A stretch of DNA of 64,000 nt from Flavobacteriales bacterium (GTDB lineage Bacteria > Bacteroidota > Bacteroidia > JACJYZ01), in assembly GCA_020635855.1 (NCBI GenBank), contig JACJYZ010000002.1, forward strand, positions 1,116,001-1,180,000. The letters are read 5' to 3'. Each line of letters opens with the position of its first letter. The first letter of the stretch is position 1. This document shows, piece by piece, positions 26,986-35,099 of the stretch. The position numbers were made by a program, and so were the translations under genes. The notes beneath the pieces were generated by a model. It did no database searches and was not told where the DNA came from. It saw only the letters and a list, made by a program, of their open reading frames with translations.

Positions 26986-29241
26986 CTATAGTGTGATTTT
27001 TACTTCAATGCGTCTGTTCTTCTGACGCCCTTTGGGGTTGTCAGATCCGTCGGGGAGGATGTTCGGTGCAATGGGCTTGTATTCACCGTATCCTACTGCA
27101 TTGATACGCCCGGCATCAATCCCTTTGGAGACAAGGTAATCTTTGACTGCATTGGCACGGCTTTGCGACAGCCGCAGGTTGAAATCGTCGTCACCCTGGT
27201 CATCGGTGTGTGCCCGGAATTCTATCTTCGTTTTGGGGCTGTTTTTCATGAAGGTATATAACTTATTCAATTCGATCTTCGACGGTTCCTGGAGTGTGGC
27301 CCTGTTGTAATCGAATTCGATGTTGGGCAGAATGATGACTTGATCTGCCAACGAGTCTGCCATGACGGCAAGCAGCTCATCAGGTGTGAAGAAATCGGAA
27401 AGACCAATGCCGTTTTCCGTTGATTTGTCGGCGGCTGGCTTGGATCCGTCGTTCACCACCTTGGCGTCTTCACTCAATATTTTGTCGATCTTGATGAGTG
27501 TGTTGATGTAGGCCGAATACATATTGTCTTTCTTGAGGTATTCGGCATATTCCGGATCAACGGTCAATTGCTTCTCTATATAGGAATAGGCATTGTCGTA
27601 CTGTGTGTCAATGTCGAAGAGGGCATTGTACATGGTGGAGTTGTCTTCTCCCAGATGAATTTCCTGGTACATCTGGTGGTATTCGAATTCGGCGGGTACG
27701 AAAATGTCCTGGTTATAGGGTTTGTACCCTTCCGCTTCCACCAGCAGGTTGTATTCTTCACCGGGCGACAATACCAACAGGTATTTACCATGGTCTGAAC
27801 TGGCGGTGTCTTCATTGGATGAGTAGTAACCTACCACAACACCGGTGGAGGTATTGGTAACGGTGATCTTAGCGCCGATCGGACTTTTGGCTGCGCCGGC
27901 CAGCACGATACCCCTCACTTCCGTAACCGGGATATCTTCTTTTTCCATTTTCACCTGGTAAATGTCGAAGCTACCGAGGCCATCCTCTCTGTCGGAGGTG
28001 AATACACCCATATGACCGGTTGGGTCAACGGTGAAGAACACGTCGTCACTGGATGAATTGATGGGATACCCGATGTTCTTGGGAGCGGTCCAGTCGCCCT
28101 TTTCATAGGAGGATGCGAAGATGTCGAATCCGCCCATGGAGCTGTGTCCTTTGGATGAAAAGAAGAGTGTTTTACCGTCGTCGCTGAGGTATGGACTTTC
28201 TTCATCGTAAGACGTATTGATGGTGGGCCCCAGGTTTATTAGCGGACTCCATGATCCGTCGGCCTGCAGTACCGATTCGTAGATGTCTTTTCCTCCGTAT
28301 CCGCCTTTGCGGTTGCTTACGATGAAGATGTGATCCTGTCCGGGTGATATGGCAATGCTCGTTTCCTGTCCTTTCTTGGTGTTGAATTTCTGGCTGAGTC
28401 GTTTTTGCTCGCCCCAGTCGCGACCGGCTTTTTGCGAGTACCATAGATCATTGTCGCGGTACAGGAATAGTTTCAGGTTGTCTTTGGAGATACCAATCAC
28501 GGCATCATGGTCGGTGGTGTTGATGTGGGTGGAAGCTTTCTTGGCTTTGTCAAATGTAATCATGCCGTTGCCTACCGAAATGGAAGCCTGGTAGATGTCT
28601 TCATTGTTCAGCATCCGTTGGTACGTTTCATCAAACGCTTTTTCTCCGAAGTTGCCTGTACGGCGGCTGGTGAAGTACATCATGGTCTGGTCGGAAGAGA
28701 GCACGGCTCCGTAGTCGAGTTCCGGGCTGTTGATGTTCTCTCCGGCATTGGTGATGGTGGCCCTGACAGCTGATTTGCTGAAGATCTTGGCGTGGTTGCA
28801 CGATTCAATCCTGCGGTTCACTTCCTGCTGGAGACTGAGGCCCTTCTTGGTACTCTTAAGGTTGTTCTTGAAAGAATTGTAAGCTTCTATGGCCTCATCA
28901 TACCTTCCAGCAATCTGGTAGCACTGACCGAGGTAGTAATACATGTCCGGTGTGCTGTTCTCATCAACCCTGAAATCCCTGGCTTTCTCAAGGTAAGGGA
29001 TGGCTCTGGATTTTCTGTCGCCGGTGAGAAAGAGCATCGCGCCCATTTCAAAATTGTAGACCGGGTTGTCGGGCGCTTTTTGCAGCAGTTTGTTGTAGTA
29101 GATTTCTGCGCTGGCAAAGTCGCCGTAGGCCATCATTTCCTGGGCGGATTCAAGGAGCTCTTTTTCGCTGGTTTGTGCAAAGAGAAGTTGGGTGAGCAAT
29201 ACAAATGGAAGGAGAAGCAGGATGCGTTGGTGTGTAATCAT
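26986..29241 (-). CDS. TPR-PD40-OmpA envelope protein (751 residues)
   Basis: Signal peptide ends LLFAQ (residue 23). TPR-like region 25-150, PD40 propeller 170-440 with DGKTLFFSS, GGFDIF and SNRKGGYGGKDIY, regulatory-like beta domain 445-530, then an extra helical segment of about 100 residues (540-630) that the neighbours lack, and an OmpA_C domain 640-751 with RAHTDDQGDDD and SRANAVKDYL. The layout is that of PorE-like T9SS accessory proteins. It has its own transcription start region because a strong terminator closes the upstream pair of genes. Confidence 0.9.
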   Translation of the reverse strand: MITHQRILLLLPFVLLTQLLFAQTSEKELLESAQEMMAYGDFASAEIYYNKLLQKAPDNPVYNFEMGAMLFLTGDRKSRAIPYLEKARDFRVDENSTPDMYYYLGQCYQIAGRYDEAIEAYNSFKNNLKSTKKGLSLQQEVNRRIESCNHAKIFSKSAVRATITNAGENINSPELDYGAVLSSDQTMMYFTSRRTGNFGEKAFDETYQRMLNNEDIYQASISVGNGMITFDKAKKASTHINTTDHDAVIGISKDNLKLFLYRDNDLWYSQKAGRDWGEQKRLSQKFNTKKGQETSIAISPGQDHIFIVSNRKGGYGGKDIYESVLQADGSWSPLINLGPTINTSYDEESPYLSDDGKTLFFSSKGHSSMGGFDIFASSYEKGDWTAPKNIGYPINSSSDDVFFTVDPTGHMGVFTSDREDGLGSFDIYQVKMEKEDIPVTEVRGIVLAGAAKSPIGAKITVTNTSTGVVVGYYSSNEDTASSDHGKYLLVLSPGEEYNLLVEAEGYKPYNQDIFVPAEFEYHQMYQEIHLGEDNSTMYNALFDIDTQYDNAYSYIEKQLTVDPEYAEYLKKDNMYSAYINTLIKIDKILSEDAKVVNDGSKPAADKSTENGIGLSDFFTPDELLAVMADSLADQVIILPNIEFDYNRATLQEPSKIELNKLYTFMKNSPKTKIEFRAHTDDQGDDDFNLRLSQSRANAVKDYLVSKGIDAGRINAVGYGEYKPIAPNILPDGSDNPKGRQKNRRIEVKITL

Positions 29242-29302
29242 GCCCGGGATCGTTTTGGGGTTGGAACGATGCTATTTTACCCCGCATCCGGAAAAAGGTT
29301 TC

Positions 29303-29331
29303 GAAAAAAAGGGAGCCCGTATCGGACTCCC
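29303..29331 (-). terminator. terminator of the two-gene OmpA/PD40 operon
   Basis: On the minus strand: GGGAGtCCG, three-base loop, CGGgCTCCC, then TTTTTTTCG. Strong intrinsic terminator ten bases after the stop at 29342. It separates the 684/680-residue pair from the 751-residue paralogue. Confidence 0.92.
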
Positions 29332-29341
29332 TTGCAGGACT

Positions 29342-31396
29342 TTACTTCTTCTCAGGTTTGAGTTTGTCCGGGACCTCAATTTGGTCGATCACGTCCACTT
29401 CTCCCTCGGTACTGAGTACCTTCAATTCGATCCTTCTGTTGAGCGCCCGACCTTCCGGGTTGTCTGATCCGTCTGGATTTTCGTTGCGGGCAATCGGTTG
29501 TGATTCTCCGAATCCTTTTGCTGTCATGCGTTCCTTGGCAATGCCTTTGCCGATCACATAGTTCATCACTGATTCTGCGCGGGCCTGAGAGAGTTTCATG
29601 TTATATGATTCACTGCCCTTGGAGTCGGTGTGCCCCAGGATACCTACCGCCAGGTTTTCGTTGATGTCAAGCAGGCGGTAAAGTTTATCAAGCTCGAGTT
29701 TCGATTCCTGTGTGAGCTTGTCGCTGTTGTACTCAAAGAAGATGTTGTTCAGCACAATCTTTTCACCCACGATGATCGGTTCGAGCGTAATGGCGGTGTT
29801 GATTTCGTTGTAAGCACTTCCTTCCGGAATGTCGAGGTTCTGAGAGTGGAACATGAAGCCTTGTGCTTCAAACGACAGGTCGTAATTGGTTCCTGCGGGC
29901 AGGATCAAAAGGAATTTACCCGTTTTGGAGTTGGGTTTGTAAATACCCACAACCTCATTGGTTTCCACATCGGTCAACACGATCTGTCCGTCCGAGGGAA
30001 CCGTTCCGTAAGTGGTTTTAACCAATCCCTTCACAACGGTCAGTTGTTTTTCCTCCGTGGTGGCCAGGCTGATCAGGTAAAGGTCTTTTTCTCCCAGGCC
30101 GCTGTTTTTGTTGGCGGAAGAATAATAGGCGCGTTTGCCGTCAGGTGATGTGGTATAAAATACATCGTCATCGGTGGTATTGATGGGGTATCCGATGTTG
30201 ACAGGTTCCGACCAGGTGTCTTCTTCTTCATCATGAACGGAAGAGAAAACATCGAAACCACCCATGGTTTTATGTCCTTGCGAGCTGAAGTACAGGGTTA
30301 CTCCGTCCGGGTGGATGAAAGGGCCTTCTTCGTCGTAAGGTGTGTTGATGGTAGCACCCAGGTTGGTAGCCAGGCTCCAGTCGCCTGTAGGGAGCTTCTT
30401 GGCGCGGTAGATGTCTTTTCCGCCGAATCCACCGGGCCGGTTGCTGGTGAAGTAAAGGGTGTTCCCGTCTGCAGAGAGTACCGCGTGACTTTCCTGGTAG
30501 GGAGAGTTGATGGTGAATCCAAGTTTTTCGGGTGTAGTCCATACATCGCCTTCCAGGTGGCTGACATAAATGTTGCCATCTCCCATGTCATCTTTGTAAA
30601 TGAACAGTTGTTGTCCGTCCACCGATAGACCGATGGTGGCTTCATGGCCGGGGGTGTTGATGTTGCTGCCGATGCTCAGGGGCTTTGACCATTCACCGTT
30701 TTCCTTGAAAGAAATGAGGATGTCTTCAAAGTACTCGCCGCTCGGGGTCAGTTCACCGCCGGTGCTGTTGTCTCTTCTGGAAGTGAAGATGAGGGTAGAC
30801 TCATCAGCCGATAACACGGGCGCATATTCCGGAAAGGGTGAATTCACATTGATGCCCAAAGATGTGATGGTGATGTTTACAGGGTTTGCCATCAGTTCTT
30901 TGGCGGTGTTGCATTCCTCTATTTTCTTGGCCACTTGCTTTTTGATATCGAGCTTGTCATCCGCCACGATCGTGTTGAATTTCTCAAAATAATACAGTGC
31001 GCTGTCGATCTGGTTGGAAAGGTGGAAGGCCCGGGCGAGGTGGTACATGGCATCGTCCGGTGCTTTGGTCTCCTTGAAATATTCCTCTTTGTAGCTGGAA
31101 GTGGTGTGGTTGATGGCATACCTGAAGTGGGGAATGGCCAGGCTTTTGTTTGATTGGCTCTCCAGGTAGCAGATACCCACCAGGTAGTGAACATTCGCGT
31201 TTTCAGGGTCTGTTTCGAGGATTTGCTCCAGCAATGGCAGGGCTTTCTGGTAGTTTTCGTCACTCAGGTACGCCTGGGCTTTTTCGAACGATTTCCGGTT
31301 GTCTCCGTCACCTCCTGCCTTTGCGTTTGCGGTTTGCACGCAAACAAGCGCACACATTGCAGCGATTCGAAACACATGTTGAAATGGAATGTTCAT
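29342..31396 (-). CDS. TPR-PD40-OmpA envelope protein (684 residues)
   Basis: Signal peptide ends TANAKA near residue 27. TPR-like helices 30-165, PD40 propeller 180-435 (DGQQLFIYKDD, SNRPGGFGGKDIY, GGFDVF), regulatory-like domain 450-540, OmpA_C domain 560-665 with LGHTDSKGSES and SQARAESVMNYV. The C-terminus extends into a charged tail (PDKLKPEKK). It is closely related along its whole length to the upstream gene, from which it is separated by 12 bases; the pair looks like a tandem duplication in one operon ending at a strong terminator. Confidence 0.9.
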   Translation of the reverse strand: MNIPFQHVFRIAAMCALVCVQTANAKAGGDGDNRKSFEKAQAYLSDENYQKALPLLEQILETDPENANVHYLVGICYLESQSNKSLAIPHFRYAINHTTSSYKEEYFKETKAPDDAMYHLARAFHLSNQIDSALYYFEKFNTIVADDKLDIKKQVAKKIEECNTAKELMANPVNITITSLGINVNSPFPEYAPVLSADESTLIFTSRRDNSTGGELTPSGEYFEDILISFKENGEWSKPLSIGSNINTPGHEATIGLSVDGQQLFIYKDDMGDGNIYVSHLEGDVWTTPEKLGFTINSPYQESHAVLSADGNTLYFTSNRPGGFGGKDIYRAKKLPTGDWSLATNLGATINTPYDEEGPFIHPDGVTLYFSSQGHKTMGGFDVFSSVHDEEEDTWSEPVNIGYPINTTDDDVFYTTSPDGKRAYYSSANKNSGLGEKDLYLISLATTEEKQLTVVKGLVKTTYGTVPSDGQIVLTDVETNEVVGIYKPNSKTGKFLLILPAGTNYDLSFEAQGFMFHSQNLDIPEGSAYNEINTAITLEPIIVGEKIVLNNIFFEYNSDKLTQESKLELDKLYRLLDINENLAVGILGHTDSKGSESYNMKLSQARAESVMNYVIGKGIAKERMTAKGFGESQPIARNENPDGSDNPEGRALNRRIELKVLSTEGEVDVIDQIEVPDKLKPEKK

Positions 31397-31408
31397 AGGA
31401 TTCCCTTC

Positions 31409-33451
31409 TTATTCTGGGTTGATTTTTAATTCTTCCGGTACTTCGTCTTTTTTTACAACATCAAACTCGTTTTCGCCCCCAATGATAATGATTTCAATCC
31501 TTCGGTTGAGGGCCCTTCCTTTTTCGTTGTCACTTCCGTCCGCGTTCGTGTTTTTTGCGATCGGCTGGGATGAACCAAAACCTTTCGCACGGATCCTGGC
31601 TGCAAAGATGCCTTTTTTTACCAGGTATTTCTTCACCGACTCGGTTCTTTTTTGTGAAAGTTCCAGGTTGTATTTTTCATTCCCCTTGTTATCCGTATGT
31701 CCCTGAACCGAGATAACCAGCTTGGTGTTGGTGGTTAGGAAATCGTAGAGTTTGTCCAGTTCCTTCTCGGAGTCTTTGGTCAGTTTGGCGCTGTTGTACT
31801 CGAAATATATGTTTCGCAATTCCAGTTTGTCGCGCACCACAAGGTTGTTGAGCTTGATGGGTTTGTTCAGTTCCTTGTAGGTGGATTTGGGAGGAACGAA
31901 CAGGTTTTCGCTGTGCGTCATGTACCCTTGTGCTTCGAACGATACCGTGTAGTTCTTTCCCGGAGGCAGGATCAGCAGGTATTTGCCGGATTTTTTGTTG
32001 GGCGTGTATTCTCCTAGTACTTCCTTTGATTCAAGGTCCCTCACCGTGATTTTCGCATCTTCGGGTATCCTGCCTGATTCACCGATTTGCACCGTTCCCT
32101 TCATCACCGTGAGGCCTGTTTCTTCATGACTGGCGAACTGGATCATGTAAATATCACGGTCGCCATACCCTTCCTCGGTGGCGGAAGAGTAATAAGCGCG
32201 TTTGCCGTCGGCTGTCATCACGAAGAAAAGATCATCTGCTGTTGTGTTGATGGGGTATCCGATGTTTTTTGGTTTTCCCCATGATTGTGTCACTTCGTCC
32301 CATGATGAGGAAAAGATGTCAAACCCGCCCATGCTGCTTTCGCTTTCCGAGCTAAAGTACAGGGTCACTCCATCCGGGTGAATGAAAGGGCCGTCCTCAT
32401 CATATTGTGTATTCACCTTAGGACCGAGGTTTTGGGCCATGCTCCATTCGCCGGTGGGAAGTTTCTGTACCATGTATATGTCAAGACCACCGAAACCACC
32501 GGGGCGGTCGCTTGCGAAGAAAAGGCGGTTCCCGTCCGGCGTCATGGAGGCATGAGTCTCCAGGTAAGATGTGTTAACGGTAGGGCCGAGCTTTTCCGGT
32601 GCAGACCATTGATCGCCGTTGAGTTTGCTCACATAGATGTTGCCGTCCCCGTTGTCATCTTTATAAATGAACAGTTCCTGTCCATCGGCGGAAAGGCTGA
32701 TGGTGGCTTCATTTCCACTTGTATTGATGTTGGTACCTATGCTTACCGGCTGGGTCCATTTGCCATTTTCTTTGTTGGAGATGTAGATGTCCTCATAAAA
32801 ATACCCGTCGTCCGTCAGGTAGCCACCGGTGCTTCCCTCCCGGCAGGAGGTGAAGATCAACACGTCTTCGCCTACGGATAGAACGGGTCCGTATTCAGGA
32901 AACGATGTGTTGATGGTGGACCCCAGGTTTGTGATGTCGATCTTCACGGGGTTTGCCATCAATTGTTTTGCGTTCTGGCACATCTTCACTTGCCGGGCCA
33001 CTTCGGGGAGCAGGTGGGGTACCTTTTCTTCGATCAGGGGTTTGAACTTGTCGTAGTAATACAGCGCGCTGTCAATCTGATTGCCCAGGTGGAAAGCTTG
33101 TGCCACATAATAGAAGGCGTCATCAGGTGCGTTGGTTTCCTTGAAACTGTTGACATGGTATTTCGGCGTGGTATGCAGGATCGCTTTTTTGAAGTAGGGG
33201 ATGGCCTTGCCTTGGTCGGATGGGGAATGCAGGTAACACATGCCCACCTTGTAGTTGAAGTTGGCGTTCTCCGGATCGGTCTTGATCAACCTCAGGTAGT
33301 AGGGTAGTGCCTGCTGGAAATCCAGGTACTCAATGTACGATTCGGCTTTGTCGAAGAGTGCTTTCGGATCTTCATCCTGGGCCAATGCCATGAACGGGAG
33401 GCAAAGAACCGTGGCTATATATCGGAAGGATCGGAGTGATGTATGTTTCAT
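31409..33451 (-). CDS. TPR-PD40-OmpA envelope protein (680 residues)
   Basis: First gene of the array in reading direction. From ATG 33451 the signal peptide MKHTSLRSFRYIATVLCLPF ends near MALAQ; the six codons upstream are dropped. Parts in order: TPR-like 30-165, PD40 propeller 175-430 (DGQELFIYKDDNGDGNIYVS, SDRPGGFGGLDIY, GGFDIF), regulatory-like domain 445-535, OmpA_C 555-660 with QGHTDNKGNEK and SQKRTESVKKYL. Whole stretches are the same as in the next gene, for example the HPDGVTLYFSS block. Probably anchors an outer-membrane complex to peptidoglycan. Confidence 0.9.
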   Translation of the reverse strand: MKHTSLRSFRYIATVLCLPFMALAQDEDPKALFDKAESYIEYLDFQQALPYYLRLIKTDPENANFNYKVGMCYLHSPSDQGKAIPYFKKAILHTTPKYHVNSFKETNAPDDAFYYVAQAFHLGNQIDSALYYYDKFKPLIEEKVPHLLPEVARQVKMCQNAKQLMANPVKIDITNLGSTINTSFPEYGPVLSVGEDVLIFTSCREGSTGGYLTDDGYFYEDIYISNKENGKWTQPVSIGTNINTSGNEATISLSADGQELFIYKDDNGDGNIYVSKLNGDQWSAPEKLGPTVNTSYLETHASMTPDGNRLFFASDRPGGFGGLDIYMVQKLPTGEWSMAQNLGPKVNTQYDEDGPFIHPDGVTLYFSSESESSMGGFDIFSSSWDEVTQSWGKPKNIGYPINTTADDLFFVMTADGKRAYYSSATEEGYGDRDIYMIQFASHEETGLTVMKGTVQIGESGRIPEDAKITVRDLESKEVLGEYTPNKKSGKYLLILPPGKNYTVSFEAQGYMTHSENLFVPPKSTYKELNKPIKLNNLVVRDKLELRNIYFEYNSAKLTKDSEKELDKLYDFLTTNTKLVISVQGHTDNKGNEKYNLELSQKRTESVKKYLVKKGIFAARIRAKGFGSSQPIAKNTNADGSDNEKGRALNRRIEIIIIGGENEFDVVKKDEVPEELKINPE

Positions 33452-33517
33452 TTGATGTATGTGAACCACAAATACCCGGTCAACTCCCTGGTGATCCTTC
33501 TCGCCGGGCTGTAATTG

Positions 33518-34882
33518 TTAAATTTCCCGATTCATATCAAATTGCTCCAGGTAATCGGCTACGCGACGTACGAAGCTTCCGCCCAGTGCGCCGTCTACCA
33601 CCCGGTGGTCATAAGAATGGGAGAGGAACATCATGTGGCGGATACCAATGGTGTCTCCCGACGGTGTTTCTATCACCACCGGTTTTTTCTTGATGATACC
33701 GGTTGCCATGATGGCTACCTGGGGTTGGTTGATGATGGGGGTTCCCAGCACGTTTCCGAAGGTGCCCACATTGGTGAGCGTGTACGTGCCTCCCTGGATC
33801 TCATCGGGTTGAAGCTTGTTGATACGTGCGCGGTTGGCCAGGTCATTCACCGCTTTGGTAAGTCCCAGCAGGTTCATGCGGTCCGCATTTTTGATCACCG
33901 GTACAATGAGGTTGCCCGAAGGCAGTGCCGCGGCCATACCGATGTTGATGTTCTTTTTAACGATGATGCGCTGGCCGTCCACCGATATGTTGATCAACGG
34001 AAAGTCCTTGATGGCTTTCACCAGGGCTTCGATGAAGATCGGGGTGAAGGTCAGCTTTTCACCTTCTTTTTTCTCAAAATGTTTTTTCATTTTCTCGCGC
34101 CACAACACGATGTTGGTCACATCCGCTTCCACACACGAGGTTACGTGCGGTGATGTATGCTTGGACATCACCATATGGTCGGCGATGAGCTTGCGCATCC
34201 GATCCATTTCAATCACTTCGTCGTCGCCGCTTACCGAAACAGCAGGTGCCTGGGCGGGAGCCGCAGGTTTGGCTGCCGGAGCAGGTGGTGCAGCGGGGGC
34301 TGTTTCAACATGTGATGCGCTGCCATTGGCAGTAGGTTGTACCCTTCCTCTTTTCCGTACCGGCAGATAGGCGAGCAGGTCTTTTTTGGTTACCCGGCCG
34401 TTCACGCCGGTTCCTTCCAGGGCATCCAACTCATCAATCCCAATGCCTTCCAGTCGCGCGATGTTTCTCACCAGGGGTGAGTAAAAGCGGTCGCCTGAAC
34501 GGGCGGGTGTGGCAGCATGACTGACGTGGGATGTTTCCGCAACAGCAGGCGTTTCCATTGTCTGAGCTGCCGGAGCCGGTTGTGCCGGTACTTCATCGGC
34601 CGGTGCTTGTGCGGCAGCAGGTGAGGGCTGACTTGCGGCTGATTCACTGCCTATCACAGCAATGGGTTTGCCTACCTGCACCACATCACCTTCCTTGAAA
34701 AGTTTTTTGCTTAAAACACCTTCGTAGGGAGAAGGTATTTCCGAATCTACTTTGTCCGTTGCTATTTCCAGAAGCGGTTCATCCAATTCCACCATTTCCC
34801 CTTCTTCTTTCAACCACTTGGTGATGGTGGCTTCCGCTACACTTTCGCCCATCTTGGGCATGAGAACTTCTACATTTGCCAT
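33518..34882 (-). CDS. dihydrolipoamide acyltransferase (E2 of a 2-oxoacid dehydrogenase complex)
   Basis: E2 core enzyme carrying acyl groups on lipoate. Residues 1-75 form one lipoyl domain with the attachment Lys in ATDKVDSE near 42. A Pro/Ala-rich linker follows, then a peripheral-subunit-binding domain at about 140-180 (SPLVRNIARLEGI), a second Ala/Pro linker, and the catalytic domain 225-454 with the active-site DHRVVDGALGG near 425. The single lipoyl domain and the PKMGESVAEATI start look like branched-chain or 2-oxoglutarate E2; which one is undecided. No E1 or E3 gene is adjacent. ATG 34882 is chosen; a consensus promoter lies 31 bases upstream. Confidence 0.92.
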   Translation of the reverse strand: MANVEVLMPKMGESVAEATITKWLKEEGEMVELDEPLLEIATDKVDSEIPSPYEGVLSKKLFKEGDVVQVGKPIAVIGSESAASQPSPAAAQAPADEVPAQPAPAAQTMETPAVAETSHVSHAATPARSGDRFYSPLVRNIARLEGIGIDELDALEGTGVNGRVTKKDLLAYLPVRKRGRVQPTANGSASHVETAPAAPPAPAAKPAAPAQAPAVSVSGDDEVIEMDRMRKLIADHMVMSKHTSPHVTSCVEADVTNIVLWREKMKKHFEKKEGEKLTFTPIFIEALVKAIKDFPLINISVDGQRIIVKKNINIGMAAALPSGNLIVPVIKNADRMNLLGLTKAVNDLANRARINKLQPDEIQGGTYTLTNVGTFGNVLGTPIINQPQVAIMATGIIKKKPVVIETPSGDTIGIRHMMFLSHSYDHRVVDGALGGSFVRRVADYLEQFDMNREI

Positions 34883-34913
34883 AACACTACATTCATTGAA
34901 AATATGGTACATG

Positions 34914-34943
34914 CAAAAATAACCGATTATTTCGGAATACCAA
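34914..34943 (-). promoter_or_regulatory. promoter of the E2 gene
   Basis: Minus strand: TTG, 19 bases, TATTTTTG, an exact match in both sequence and spacing to the Bacteroidota consensus. It lies 31 bases before the ATG and inside the otherwise gene-free gap. Confidence 0.8.
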
Positions 34944-35001
34944 CCCTGTTTTCATTGCCTACAGGCCGTGACAATGAGCTCATTAAGTCGCAAGTCTCCC
35001 A

Positions 35002-35024
35002 CCTACGCCAAAGCTTCGGCGGGC
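35002..35024 (+). repeat. short palindromic repeat around GCCnnAGCTTCGGC
   Basis: CTACGCCAAAGCTTCGGCGGGC, an imperfect palindrome followed by AAGCAAGT. A near-identical copy with the same right flank lies at 39911-39934, and an inverted variant at 53383-53409. REP-like; its role is unknown. Confidence 0.6.
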
Positions 35025-35067
35025 AAGCAAGTCCAAAGTCCCCTGATAGATATCCATCGGTCGGATG

Positions 35068-35096
35068 CCCATTTTCAAATTGGCACATCCACACAT
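35068..35096 (+). repeat. octamer array (3 units) with CCCAT head
   Basis: CCCAT, then three eight-base units TTTCAAAT, TGGCACAT and CCACACAT. It ends four bases before the stop of the glycosyltransferase fusion gene. Member of the nnnCAmAT family seen in five places. Confidence 0.65.
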
Positions 35097-35099
35097 TAA

